Source: Clostridium_AD estertheticum_D
GTDB lineage: Bacteria > Bacillota > Clostridia > Clostridiales > Clostridiaceae
NCBI RefSeq assembly: GCF_018861295.1
Contig: NZ_JAHLDM010000009.1
Location: forward strand, 104,183-168,182
Length of the DNA: 64,000 bases
Direction: 5' to 3'
The position numbers and the translations under genes are program-made. The notes under the pieces were generated by a model. It saw nothing but the letters and a program-made list of their open reading frames with translations. It was not told where the DNA came from and made no database searches. Shown here in pieces: positions 1-8,983 of the stretch (positions are counted from its first letter, which is position 1; each line of letters opens with the position of its first letter).

Positions 1-1893
1 TTCCTGTGAAGTTTTTATAATAGCTAGTATTGATTTTGCTAGCGGCTCAGGGTTTTCTATCCATCGGTCCTTTGCCATGTCTATTTCTCCTGCGGCTCTC
101 ATATCATATTTGTCCATGAAAGTATTAAACAGTCGCTTAAATTCATCATTCCCTTTGAGTTTATCTATTCTATAAAATAAGGTACTGTAGTCCTCATTTT
201 CAAATTCAATCACTAAATCTGGTGATTTTCTTATTATATCCGCTAAATCTCCAATCAATAATCCCATTTCAGTAGTTATATTACCCTCTAATCCTTTAGC
301 TATAGTATTTACATACTTATTGGTTCCAAGGAGCTTTTGTTCTAGGCTTTCAAGAGCCTTAAAGCTTATCATTCCAGGCCCCATTTTGGGAATTAGTTTT
401 TGGAAATCTCTGTCGTAACTACTAGCCTTATAGATTGCCTCCAGTTTATCTATACCTTGTTTGGCATTATCAATGGCCTCTATTGTTTTCTTTATACGAG
501 TTTCTACATAGCGGTTCATGAATTCAATAGTGTCTTCTGGTTTTTTGTAAGTGATGTTCTTTATCCCATTTATCAGTATAGGGCTCATGTATTTAAGTAA
601 TGCTACGTCTGTGCGCTTTCTTTTCCTGGTTCTAGTTTTAAAGTCTGGTCTATTAATAAGTTCTATTAAAGATTCTGCTAGTAGGGCATCTACATTTTTA
701 AAAAATGAAGGCAATCCTTTCCTTATTTTTTTATATTGTAAAAGTTCGCTTAGATCAATATATATCCTGCCTGCTGCGCAGGTAAGAAATTTATATCCTG
801 ATTCACTTCTCACTCCTTTATCAAAAGGTAAGATAATTCTAAGTATACCTATTCCAAGAGGAGAAATTGGGTCTGTCATAACCTGACAATGATTAAAGGA
901 AAAATAGGCATGCAACGCATCATCTTGAGGTAATGGCGCAGGTAGTGGAAATAAGGATGTAATAGCACGGCTCTGGACTATATATAATTCACTCTTTTCT
1001 AGGCACCATTCAATATCCTGAGGACATCCATAATGTTTTTCTATTTTCATACCAAGTTGTGCAAGTTTTTTTATACAAGAGTCTATCATTACTTGGCTTT
1101 TAGACTTTTCATCGGTTATTTCTACTTTTTTAGTGCCACCGCCCTCAATTGGCAGAATTGCCAACTTCTTATCTCCTATAATCTTATTGTCTATTTGCAT
1201 GTTACTCTTCCTAACTTTATATATATCTGGAGATACAAGACCTGACACAAGAGCTTCCCCAAGTCCATAACTGGCATCTATGGAAATAATCCCTCTATGT
1301 CCTGATAGTGGGTCCGCGGTAAACATGATACCTGCTACTTCTGGCATTACCATTTTTTGAACTACCGCAGACATATAAACATTTTCATGATCTATTTTGT
1401 TCTGTATTCTGTATAGAATTGCTCTATCTGTAAATAAGGAGGCCCAGCAGTCTCTAACTGATAATAGTACTGGGTTTTCTCCCTTTATATTGAGATAAGT
1501 GTCTTGTTGGCCTGCAAAAGAAGCAAACGCTAGATCCTCTGCTGTAGCGCTTGATCTTACTGCATAGTAGCTATTTGTTCCAGTCTTATTAATTGCACTC
1601 AGAATCTCTTTAACTACTTCTTCGGGTATCACTGACTGTCCTATCTTTTCTCTTATTTTCTCTCCTATCTCGCTTATATTGTCAATGTTAGCATCCTTAA
1701 TAACCTCAGTTATGAAGTTTAAAAGATCATTATATTGTAGAAACTCTCTATAGGCCTGTGTTGTGACGCAAAACCCATATGGAACATGGAACCCTGCCTT
1801 AGTCATTTCTCCTAAGTTTGCACCTTTTCCACCTACTAGTGATATGTCCTTCTTATCTATTTCATCGAAAAATAGGATGTAATTATTTTTCAT
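1..1893 (-). CDS. PEP-utilising dikinase, rifampicin phosphotransferase/PEP synthase-like (3' end outside window)
   Basis: The gene reads leftwards out of the window, so only the first 631 residues are visible. The N-terminus shows the ATP-grasp/PPDK ATP-binding domain: GGKGANLGEM near residue 21, AVRSSATAEDL, the SFAGQQDTYLN loop, GIMFTADP, and DASYGLGEALVSG. A later segment with HAYFSFNHCQVMTDPISPLG resembles the rifampicin-binding domain of Rph rather than the middle of PEP synthase. The swivelling His domain would lie beyond position 1. The family transfers the beta-phosphate of ATP to a phosphohistidine and then to pyruvate or rifampicin. ATG 1891-1893 follows an AGGAGG site. The TetR gene ends 21 bases upstream on the same strand, so the two probably form an operon. 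Rifampicin inactivation and PEP synthase-like activity remain alternatives. Confidence 0.85.
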   Translation of the reverse strand, partial: MKNNYILFFDEIDKKDISLVGGKGANLGEMTKAGFHVPYGFCVTTQAYREFLQYNDLLNFITEVIKDANIDNISEIGEKIREKIGQSVIPEEVVKEILSAINKTGTNSYYAVRSSATAEDLAFASFAGQQDTYLNIKGENPVLLSVRDCWASLFTDRAILYRIQNKIDHENVYMSAVVQKMVMPEVAGIMFTADPLSGHRGIISIDASYGLGEALVSGLVSPDIYKVRKSNMQIDNKIIGDKKLAILPIEGGGTKKVEITDEKSKSQVMIDSCIKKLAQLGMKIEKHYGCPQDIEWCLEKSELYIVQSRAITSLFPLPAPLPQDDALHAYFSFNHCQVMTDPISPLGIGILRIILPFDKGVRSESGYKFLTCAAGRIYIDLSELLQYKKIRKGLPSFFKNVDALLAESLIELINRPDFKTRTRKRKRTDVALLKYMSPILINGIKNITYKKPEDTIEFMNRYVETRIKKTIEAIDNAKQGIDKLEAIYKASSYDRDFQKLIPKMGPGMISFKALESLEQKLLGTNKYVNTIAKGLEGNITTEMGLLIGDLADIIRKSPDLVIEFENEDYSTLFYRIDKLKGNDEFKRLFNTFMDKYDMRAAGEIDMAKDRWIENPEPLAKSILAIIKTSQE

Positions 1894-1914
1894 AATATTT
1901 CCTCCTTGTAATTA

Positions 1915-2508
1915 TTATAACTTTGATCCATTTACAAATAGGTCGATTAGTTGATTTTTTAGAATATCTATTTCAAAAAACTCTTTGCCATAGATACTTG
2001 AAACAAAAAAATTCATATATAAAAACATAAAATTCCTTGATATTATTGCGAGTGGTATATCACACCTTATTTCATTATTATCTTGTGATTCTTTCATAAT
2101 TTTCAAAACAAGACTCTCTAACCCACTCCTCTGAGTATTTTCAATAATATTGCTGTTAAATAGAGTTTGCACCCTGTATCTAAAATAGATTGATGCTAAT
2201 TCTATGTCATTACGAAATATATGATTGATAAAGTCCAATAGTTCATTTAACCGTGATTTCATATCTTTGTTTTCTATGAAACTCTCATTAATTTTTTCAC
2301 TATGATTAGAAATAAGAAGTTGAAAGTATGCAACAAGAATAGATTCTTTGTCCTTGAAATAATTATATAATGTACCCTTGGACACATCTGATTTTTCCGC
2401 AATTTCCTCCATAGATGTTTCATGAAAGCCTTTTAATCTAAAAAATTCTATTGCACAGTTTATAATACTATCTTTTGTTTTTTCCTTTTTACGCTCTCTT
2501 CTATTCAT
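1915..2508 (-). CDS. TetR/AcrR family transcriptional regulator
   Basis: This 197-residue protein has a standard TetR N-terminal helix-turn-helix at residues 10-55: IINCAIEFFRLKGFHETSMEEIAE, then SDVSKGTLYNYFKDKESIL. The C-terminal helical part is the variable ligand-binding domain. The start ATG is preceded by AAGGAG at an 11-base distance. The gene lies 21 bases ahead of the dikinase gene on the same strand, so it probably controls its own transcription together with that gene. Two perfect palindromes just upstream (2533-2550 and 2575-2589) are operator candidates. The effector is unknown; if the downstream enzyme is Rph-like it could be an antibiotic. Confidence 0.93.
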   Translation of the reverse strand: MNRRERKKEKTKDSIINCAIEFFRLKGFHETSMEEIAEKSDVSKGTLYNYFKDKESILVAYFQLLISNHSEKINESFIENKDMKSRLNELLDFINHIFRNDIELASIYFRYRVQTLFNSNIIENTQRSGLESLVLKIMKESQDNNEIRCDIPLAIISRNFMFLYMNFFVSSIYGKEFFEIDILKNQLIDLFVNGSKL

Positions 2509-2532
2509 GTTTGTTGATACTCCTTATTAATC

Positions 2533-2550
2533 CAACATATTTATATGTTG
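2533..2550. promoter_or_regulatory. palindrome in the tetR upstream region
   Basis: CAACATA and TATGTTG arms separated by TTTA, 24 bases upstream of the TetR start. The position fits autoregulation or a small leader hairpin. Confidence 0.4.
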
Positions 2551-2574
2551 CTTATTTTTGAACTTGGTTTATTT

Positions 2575-2589
2575 TTGTACTGAGTACAA
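2575..2589. promoter_or_regulatory. TetR operator candidate
   Basis: Perfect palindrome TTGTACTGAGTACAA with one central base, about 67 bases upstream of the TetR start. The same GTACTGAGTAC core recurs in opposite orientation at 3067-3081, on the far side of the region with no clear gene. Confidence 0.45.
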
Positions 2590-2714
2590 TATTAGACTTG
2601 ATTTATATTTATAATAACCCTAATAAACTAAAAGGTCAATAATATTTACAATGATTTTTATCTGAATTTAACCATAGTATTCTAAATTAAAAAAATATAA
2701 AAATAGGGGATAAT

Positions 2715-3046
2715 ATGTATACTTTAGAGTATGTAAATGATTCAACGAATCCGAGGCTGATTAGTAATACACAAGTTGCGTCAACTACATCTCAATTTGA
2801 GTTTGAAACAAAAGGATTAACGAAGACTAGTGGTACTACTCATGTAATATTGATCAAGTTAAAGTTACAATTTAAAGTTTAGTGATAAAGAAATATATGA
2901 GACTTTTTTTAATTTATCATATAGTCAATTAAAGGTTTTATTTAGGAATGCAAAGAGTAAACAAGAGCAAGATTTTTATATGATGTTATCTAATATGGTT
3001 TTACAAAGAGAACAAGAAAGGGGGGGGAATAAATGTCCTAAGCCTT
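2715..3046 (+). pseudogene. small decayed ORF pair, family not recognised
   Basis: An ATG at 2715 opens a 55-residue frame ending at 2882. A second overlapping frame (about 2864-3046) without its own start reads SDKEIYETFFNLSYSQLKVL and then QEQDFYMMLSNMVLQREQ before a stop. The protein-like composition of both frames and their overlap suggest one small gene split by a frameshift. I do not recognise the family. A long G-run at 3020-3026 lies near the 3' end. Confidence 0.3.
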
Positions 3047-3066
3047 AATATTAAAAATGTATCGAG

Positions 3067-3081
3067 TAGTACTCAGTACTA
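3067..3081. promoter_or_regulatory. second copy of the GTACTGAGTAC palindrome
   Basis: TAGTACTCAGTACTA, a perfect palindrome around one base. It shares its 11-base core, reverse complemented, with the site at 2575-2589. The spacing of about 490 bases would allow looping or independent binding by the same regulator. Confidence 0.35.
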
Positions 3082-3551
3082 TTATGATGGAGTATTGTTT
3101 AAAACGTTTACAAACAGCGACTAAATAATAAATTATGTAGTGCTGATCTCGTTAATATCATTGGTGATTGATTACAATTCAATTTTTTTAATTTAGGAGT
3201 CGTTTCAAGTCTTTTTCTCCATTTGATTTTAGAGCGTGTCATTTTGACTAAACTTTTAATAGCATCAGATTTAATTTTGATTTTATATGTTACTAATATT
3301 TTAATCACCTCACTTATTATAGATATTAGTATTTTAAATTTTAGAAATTTAAAATACTATCCAGTTAATATATATTTTTATTATAACATTTAAAGCATTA
3401 TATAACAATTAACTCGTTTATATCGGATGGTTTTAAAATTACTCAATTAGTGATTTATAATACATTCAATGTAATAAGTTCTCAATTGTGTTACATTCAC
3501 AATATCAATATACACAAATCTAATTTAATAACGAGAGAGGAAGGTAATTTT

Positions 3552-4241
3552 ATGAAAAAATTTGAAAATATAAAATTATGTGTTTTTGATGCATATGGCA
3601 CATTATTTGATATTAATTCAGTAACCCAAAAACACTGTGAAGAATTAGGGGACATAACAGAATCTTTTTCAAATCTTTGGAGAGCTAAACAATTAGAATA
3701 CTCTTGGTTACGCAGTCTTATGAATAAATATGAAGATTTTTGGTGTGTAACTGGAGAGGCTTTAGAGTATACTCTGGATTATTTTAATATTAAAGATGAG
3801 TTTTTAAAATCAAAGCTTTTGAAAGCATATGAGAATGTTAATTGCTACGAGGAAGTTTCTAAAGTTTTATCTATATTAAAAGAGAAAAAAATACTCACTG
3901 CAATATTATCAAATGCTTCACCAAATATGTTAAATAAGGCAGTTGAAAATTCTAAAATAGATAAATATATTGATCACACTTTTTCTGCGGATAGCCTAAA
4001 AATATATAAGCCATATCCTAGTGTTTATAATTTGGTTTCTGAGAAATATAACCTTGCAAAGGATGAAATATTATTTATTTCCTGTAATACTTGGGATGTA
4101 GCCGGTGCGAAAAGTTTTGGATTTAATGTATTTTGGATAAATCGTTTAAATGGTAAAAAGGAAGCCTTACCATTTAAACCAGATATGGAATCAAAATCAT
4201 TAAATGGAGTTTCAAAATTGTTTGAGTCAAGGCAAAAATAG
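3552..4241 (+). CDS. HAD superfamily hydrolase, haloacid dehalogenase type II-like
   Basis: The 229-residue product has the HAD motifs in order: motif I DAYGTLFD (Asp13 the nucleophile, 13-20), motif II LSNAS near 118, the motif III lysine in IYKPYPSVY, and motif IV in SCNTWDVAGAKSFGF. The spacing and DAYGTLFD match type II 2-haloacid dehalogenases, which hydrolyse short 2-halo acids, although many relatives are general phosphatases. The frame stays open 102 bases further upstream, but ATG 3552 has GAGAGGAAGG just before it and begins directly ahead of motif I. It stands alone and converges with the EamA gene. A cytoplasmic location is expected. Confidence 0.85.
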   Translation: MKKFENIKLCVFDAYGTLFDINSVTQKHCEELGDITESFSNLWRAKQLEYSWLRSLMNKYEDFWCVTGEALEYTLDYFNIKDEFLKSKLLKAYENVNCYEEVSKVLSILKEKKILTAILSNASPNMLNKAVENSKIDKYIDHTFSADSLKIYKPYPSVYNLVSEKYNLAKDEILFISCNTWDVAGAKSFGFNVFWINRLNGKKEALPFKPDMESKSLNGVSKLFESRQK

Positions 4242-4305
4242 TTAAGAAAAAGAAGGTATAATATGATACTAGTGAGGATCTTTTCTTTTAGAAATTAACA
4301 TTCAA

Positions 4306-4334
4306 GCAAGGAGCCAAAAGCAAAACTCCTTGTC
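4306..4334. terminator. weak hairpin between converging genes
   Basis: CAAGGAG and CTCCTTG arms (4307-4313 and 4327-4333) lie between the HAD and EamA genes. No clear T-tract follows, so intrinsic termination is uncertain. Confidence 0.3.
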
Positions 4335-4363
4335 ACAATAAAGGAATGAAACCAGTGATTTGC

Positions 4364-5260
4364 TTATATAAATAAAAGTGAAATACCTAACAAAGTTATA
4401 ACTGCTCCAAATATTTCTCTTGGAGCAATTCTTTCCTTAAATACAATAATTGAAATAGGTATTAGTAGTATTGGAGTTATTGATGTTATTGTTGAAACTA
4501 CTCCAGTTGATGCATGTTGAACAGCTAGTAAAGAGAGGGATACTCCTACAAATGGACCAAATAGTGAACCAATAGAAATGTATTTCATTGCCCTCATATC
4601 TTTAATCGCAACAACTAGCTCACCCCACTTCTTTAATACAGAAATGACAATTGAAAACCCAATAATCGCTGCTATAATTCTAATTTGAGTTGCAGCAAAC
4701 GGATCATATGATCCCATTCCAAACTTACTAAAAACAAGACCAAAAGCTTGTCCTAAGGCGCCTATAAAAGCATATACTAATCCCTTAATTGGATGGGATA
4801 ACCTTACCTTTTTATTACCTGGATTTTTAGTTAGGATTACAAGAGCGATACCAACAATAGTTATTATCATGCCCAAAAGCCCGAGCACCGTGATTTTCTC
4901 ACCCATAAGAAGGAATCCTGTAATCGCTGTTATTGGTGGTACTGTTGACATAATTAACATTGATATACGCGCGCCAACTTCAACATATGCCTGAAACAAA
5001 AATAGATCCCCTATAACAAAACCAATTATTCCTGAAAAAGTTAACCATAACCAGGCGGAATTGGAAGCATCTATTGGCAAGAGCATTCCTCTAGAAAATA
5101 AATTATAAATTGATATTAATATAAATGCGATAACAAGTCTTATTAAATTTACTGATATAGACCCGACTTTTTTTCCTGCGGCTTCAAATGATACAGCAGT
5201 AATTGTCCAACATAATGCAGTTGCAAGTGCAGCCATTTCGCCTAAGTGTGATTGAAACAT
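4364..5260 (-). CDS. EamA/DMT family transporter
   Basis: The 298-residue protein has about ten hydrophobic segments arranged as two EamA repeats (roughly residues 7-140 and 152-297), the drug/metabolite transporter fold. Repeat features include ALCWTITAVSFEAAGK at the start and IITIVGIALVILT at the end of repeat one, and a similar ITLLGISLLFI at the C-terminus. The substrate cannot be read from the sequence; relatives export amino acids or small metabolites. It ends 103 bases before the CPBP protease gene on the same strand would begin its own 3' end, so the two may share regulation but are probably separate units. Confidence 0.88.
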   Translation of the reverse strand: MFQSHLGEMAALATALCWTITAVSFEAAGKKVGSISVNLIRLVIAFILISIYNLFSRGMLLPIDASNSAWLWLTFSGIIGFVIGDLFLFQAYVEVGARISMLIMSTVPPITAITGFLLMGEKITVLGLLGMIITIVGIALVILTKNPGNKKVRLSHPIKGLVYAFIGALGQAFGLVFSKFGMGSYDPFAATQIRIIAAIIGFSIVISVLKKWGELVVAIKDMRAMKYISIGSLFGPFVGVSLSLLAVQHASTGVVSTITSITPILLIPISIIVFKERIAPREIFGAVITLLGISLLFI

Positions 5261-5307
5261 CTAATATTACTCCATTCCCCTTGTTCTTCAAGGATTAGTT
5301 TAGCTTA

Positions 5308-6150
5308 TTATCTTTCTATAAATTCCTTGTATATATCTAATGTATCTTCTGGTTTCTTTCGGGTGTACCATCTATAGGCAAAAATTAAAATTGTAATCCC
5401 CACAAGGAAAAATATACTACGAATTATCATGGAATATTTTCCACTTAATAATTGGAAGGACCCTGAAGTTGTAATTGCCACAGAATTATTTATAAAGTGT
5501 GCAAATATACATAAATATATTGAATTCGAGCTTAAGTATATAGCTCCAATAATTAATCCTAATAAAAATGCGTTTATGCCCTGGGGAATATTCATATGAA
5601 CTAATGCAAAGATTAAGGCGGATATTACAATTGCTAAGTCTGGATCCATTTTATTTGCCATACCCTTTAGCAATATCCCCCTAAAAATGACTTCCTCATA
5701 TATAGGTGCTATAACAGCAATTGAAAGTATCAGAATAATAGGTGAAATAGACATTTCTCCAAAGGCTTGACTTATAAAAGTGGGCATAGGTATCTTATCA
5801 ACCAAGTAAATTAAGCTATTATCGTACGCTAAACGAAAACCTATAATAATTACAGCAACACGAATAAATTTTTTCTTATCTAAACCTTGTTTGCCGGGCA
5901 TGTCATAGGACATTTTACTATACAATTTTAATAAAAGAGTAATAACAAAAAATTTAATTATTACATCTGCTACAAGGTCTATATATGGTAATGCAGTTGA
6001 ATATTTTTTAGAAAGTATATTGATAATAACTATAGGTATTTGTCCTAATGATTCTAACAAAACTGTTAGAATCATTATAAAAAACGCTTTTTTTATTGTT
6101 ATTTTTTTAATGTTTATAGTTCCTTTTTCTATGTTTCTTAAAAAATTCAT
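5308..6150 (-). CDS. CPBP family intramembrane glutamic endopeptidase
   Basis: The 280-residue membrane protein carries the CPBP/CAAX-protease motifs: EEVIFRGILLKG (motif 1, catalytic Glu-Glu), FALVHMNIPQG (motif 2 His), and FAHFINNSVA (motif 3). About eight hydrophobic segments surround them. ATG 6148-6150 was chosen over the in-frame GTG nine bases upstream because GAGAG sits about ten bases before the ATG but overlaps the GTG. Relatives cleave prenylated or small membrane substrates, or act in bacteriocin self-immunity. No bacteriocin gene is adjacent here. A second, inactivated CPBP copy lies at 52097-52400. Confidence 0.88.
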   Translation of the reverse strand: MNFLRNIEKGTINIKKITIKKAFFIMILTVLLESLGQIPIVIINILSKKYSTALPYIDLVADVIIKFFVITLLLKLYSKMSYDMPGKQGLDKKKFIRVAVIIIGFRLAYDNSLIYLVDKIPMPTFISQAFGEMSISPIILILSIAVIAPIYEEVIFRGILLKGMANKMDPDLAIVISALIFALVHMNIPQGINAFLLGLIIGAIYLSSNSIYLCIFAHFINNSVAITTSGSFQLLSGKYSMIIRSIFFLVGITILIFAYRWYTRKKPEDTLDIYKEFIER

Positions 6151-6159
6151 AATAATCAC

Positions 6160-6435
6160 ACTCTCAAACTTATTGTATTCTTTAACTTTATTTAAATTAA
6201 TACTATTTAGATTATACTATATGTTTATTAAAATGTCGTTAATAATACAATTCCACTTTAATAACCTAATTAAAGCTGGTGGGTAGAAATTTTAAAGGAT
6301 AATTGAGTATGTTTGTTGAAATGTAGCAGAGTTATATTTTTATAATCGATACCTACTATGATATTGCCATAAGCAAATACTTATTTTTAAAATATATTAG
6401 AACGAAATATTATGATGGAAATTGGAGGGTAAACG
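6160..6435. other. divergent intergenic region
   Basis: AT-rich DNA between the divergent CPBP protease and MutS-like genes. It must hold both promoters. I see no gene and no convincing operator or riboswitch. Confidence 0.5.
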
Positions 6436-8238
6436 TTGGTTAGTGCATATAATAATTATGTTAATAAATTGAGGACTTACAAAGATTTAATTGAAGAACA
6501 AAATAAGTCAATAAAGATTTTAGTTTATTTTAGATTTTTTACCTTCGTAATTGATTTTAGTGTTACAGTATATACTTTTATCATTAAAAGTTATTTGGTA
6601 AGTATAAGTATTTTTATTGTTTCACTGGCTATTTTTATTTATTTAATTATAGAGAAGAGTAAAGCAATCAATAAAAGAAATTACTCAATGGCATTGAAAG
6701 AAATTAATGAAAAAGCATTAAAAAGATTAAATGGAGAATGGAAAGATTTCGAGGATGACGGAAGTGAATTTAAGGATAAACAACATAGTTATTCGGATGA
6801 TTTGGATATGTTTGGTGAATGTTCATTATTTCAGTGGATAAATAGTAGTAAAACATTTATGGGGAGAGAAAAATTAAAAAATAGACTTATTCACCCATTA
6901 AGCACTTCTGTTGAAATAAATACAATACAGCAATCATTGCATGAATTAGCTATAAACTTAGAATGGAGACAGCAATTTGAGGCCGAGGGTATGGTCATAC
7001 CTAATCAAAATATTAATCCAAAAGAGTTATATAAATGGGGAAAGGATAAAAATGAATTATATACTAAGTCATGGCTTATTTTATTTGTTAGACTTTTGCC
7101 ATGTTTAACATTGTTATTAATTACATTAACTTATTTTACTTCTTTAATAGATTTTAAGTTACCTTGTTTTACGATATTTCTCCAGACAATAATTTTATTT
7201 ATTGGTGCAAAAAAGAGAAGTTACACGTTTAATAATATTTATAAATACAAAGGTATTATAGTTGTATATCTTAGATTGTTAAGTTCAATTGCAGATAAAG
7301 ATTTTAAAAGTGATTATTTAAGACAATTAAAAAGTAATTTAGTGACCTATGAAGGTGAAGATGCAGTAACAGCAATAAAAAAATTGGCTACTATATATGA
7401 CAAAATATCTGATAGACAGAACTCATTTTTTATGATATTTAATATATCAATCTTATGGGATTATCAATGTATGATAGAGTTTGAAAAATGGAGAATTAAT
7501 TCAGGTAACAGCTTGAAAAAGTGGTTTGATGTTATAGGTCAATTTGAGGCACTAAGTAGTATTTCAAATATTATTTATGACAATCCACAATGGACTGTAC
7601 CTTTAATTACAGATTGCCACTTCATAGTAAAAGCTAATGGATTAGGTCATCCACTTTTAGGTGAAAAAAAAGTATGTAACAATATTACAATTAACAATGA
7701 AAAAAATATTTTACTAATAACAGGCTCGAATATGTCTGGTAAGAGTACATTTCTAAGAACCATAGGTATAAATTTAGTATTAAGTTATATTGGCGCCACC
7801 GTATGTGCAGAAAAATTTGAATGCTCACTTATGAAAATTATTACTTGTATGAGAACAAGTGATGACTTAGAAAATAACATATCTTCTTTTTATGCAGAAA
7901 TATTAAGGATAAAAATGATTGTTGAAGAGACAAGAAAGAATAAAAAAGTATTTTTCTTATTAGATGAATTATTTAAGGGAACTAATTCTATTGATAGACA
8001 TGATGGAGCTAAAGCATTAATAAAACAATTAGGTGAAAAAGGTGCGTCAGGAGTTATTTCTACTCACGACTTGGAATTGTGTGATTTACAATATGAGTAT
8101 TTCAAAATTAAGAATTATAACTTCCAAGAGTATTATGTAAATAATGAGATAAAATTTGACTATAAAATTCGAGACGGAGTATCAACTACTAAGAATGCTT
8201 TATATTTAATTAAGTTGGCGGGTATAGATTTAGAATAG
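6436..8238 (+). CDS. membrane-anchored MutS-like ATPase
   Basis: The 600-residue protein ends in a MutS domain V ATPase: Walker A TGSNMSGKSTFLRT near residue 432, the ISSFYAEILRIK signature region, Walker B FFLLDELFKGTN near 511, and the STHDLEL switch. It lacks the N-terminal mismatch-recognition domain of MutS1. Instead there are hydrophobic pairs at about 28-72 and 210-258 that should anchor it in the membrane. TTG 6436 is the start because GGAGGG lies seven bases upstream and no ATG fits. Such MutS paralogues are found in Firmicutes, and their role outside mismatch repair is unknown. The gene is monocistronic. Confidence 0.85.
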   Translation: MVSAYNNYVNKLRTYKDLIEEQNKSIKILVYFRFFTFVIDFSVTVYTFIIKSYLVSISIFIVSLAIFIYLIIEKSKAINKRNYSMALKEINEKALKRLNGEWKDFEDDGSEFKDKQHSYSDDLDMFGECSLFQWINSSKTFMGREKLKNRLIHPLSTSVEINTIQQSLHELAINLEWRQQFEAEGMVIPNQNINPKELYKWGKDKNELYTKSWLILFVRLLPCLTLLLITLTYFTSLIDFKLPCFTIFLQTIILFIGAKKRSYTFNNIYKYKGIIVVYLRLLSSIADKDFKSDYLRQLKSNLVTYEGEDAVTAIKKLATIYDKISDRQNSFFMIFNISILWDYQCMIEFEKWRINSGNSLKKWFDVIGQFEALSSISNIIYDNPQWTVPLITDCHFIVKANGLGHPLLGEKKVCNNITINNEKNILLITGSNMSGKSTFLRTIGINLVLSYIGATVCAEKFECSLMKIITCMRTSDDLENNISSFYAEILRIKMIVEETRKNKKVFFLLDELFKGTNSIDRHDGAKALIKQLGEKGASGVISTHDLELCDLQYEYFKIKNYNFQEYYVNNEIKFDYKIRDGVSTTKNALYLIKLAGIDLE

Positions 8239-8282
8239 TTGTATTATAGATGCTAAGGGAGATGATAAACTATCAGTAATTG

Positions 8283-8705
8283 CTAATCTATCTTATATTC
8301 ACTGCTTATATCAACATTATCTTTTACCATATTCCAAATAGGACATGAACATTCTTCCATATTTTTTATAACCTTCTCAATATCATATGCATGTACATCA
8401 TTAGATGTAAGTTCAAATTTTAAGTGTATACTTTTGAAATACTTCGGTAATGTTTCTTTTCTTTCACCTGAAGCACTTACATTTAATCCAGATACATTCT
8501 TATTCATCTTCCTTAGTAATAAAACCAAAGTCATTCCACTACAAGTTGCTAGACTCATAAGAAATAATTCAAGTGGAGTATAACCATCTGCCTCACCTAA
8601 AGGTTGTATAGCATTTATAAATACATTATTGTTATCACGAGATATAGCTGAGAATTTTACCTCGTCATTTATTAAATCTGCTGTTACTGTTAAATTGTTA
8701 ATCAT
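8283..8705 (-). CDS. OsmC family peroxiredoxin-like protein
   Basis: The 140-residue product matches the OsmC/Ohr fold: a central hydrophobic helix with the redox cysteine (LATCSGMTLVLLLRK, Cys55) and a second cysteine pair in ECSCPIWN (Cys119, Cys121). The family reduces organic hydroperoxides using thiols. YhfA-like members with a different cysteine pattern have less certain substrates. ATG 8703-8705 follows AGGAGG at good spacing. It is transcribed alone, convergent with the MutS-like gene. A cytoplasmic protein is expected. Confidence 0.85.
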   Translation of the reverse strand: MINNLTVTADLINDEVKFSAISRDNNNVFINAIQPLGEADGYTPLELFLMSLATCSGMTLVLLLRKMNKNVSGLNVSASGERKETLPKYFKSIHLKFELTSNDVHAYDIEKVIKNMEECSCPIWNMVKDNVDISSEYKID

Positions 8706-8983
8706 AATAAAACCTCCTTGTATTCATTTTTATTTAACTCTTCAAACTCGCATTTAAGAAAGGCTATAAGCAATTCCATCAAAGCATTTACTTTATTATC
8801 CATCTCCTATGTAATCATTATCTAATGATATCATAATATTATAAATAGTTAAACTTTAATACCATTAGGGGATACAATATAATGGGATGTTATAAAAAAT
8901 TTAATTTTAATTTAAATTAAATGAACCATTTAGCAGATATATCTATCTAATTAGTGTAAAGCAAAAAGAGGTAGCGCTACAGT
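8706..8983. other. divergent intergenic region between osmC-like and ECF sigma genes
   Basis: No gene seen. It should contain the osmC promoter and the promoter of the sigma factor operon. No clear hairpin or box could be assigned. Confidence 0.4.

Noticed and set aside
551..886. 111-codon plus-strand frame near the left edge
   Set aside because: Antisense to the dikinase gene, which continues without stops through this region.
3108..3308. 66-codon minus-strand ORF rich in Lys
   Set aside because: AT-rich low-complexity peptide with no family resemblance; the ATG has GAGGTG upstream, so a real small gene cannot be fully excluded.
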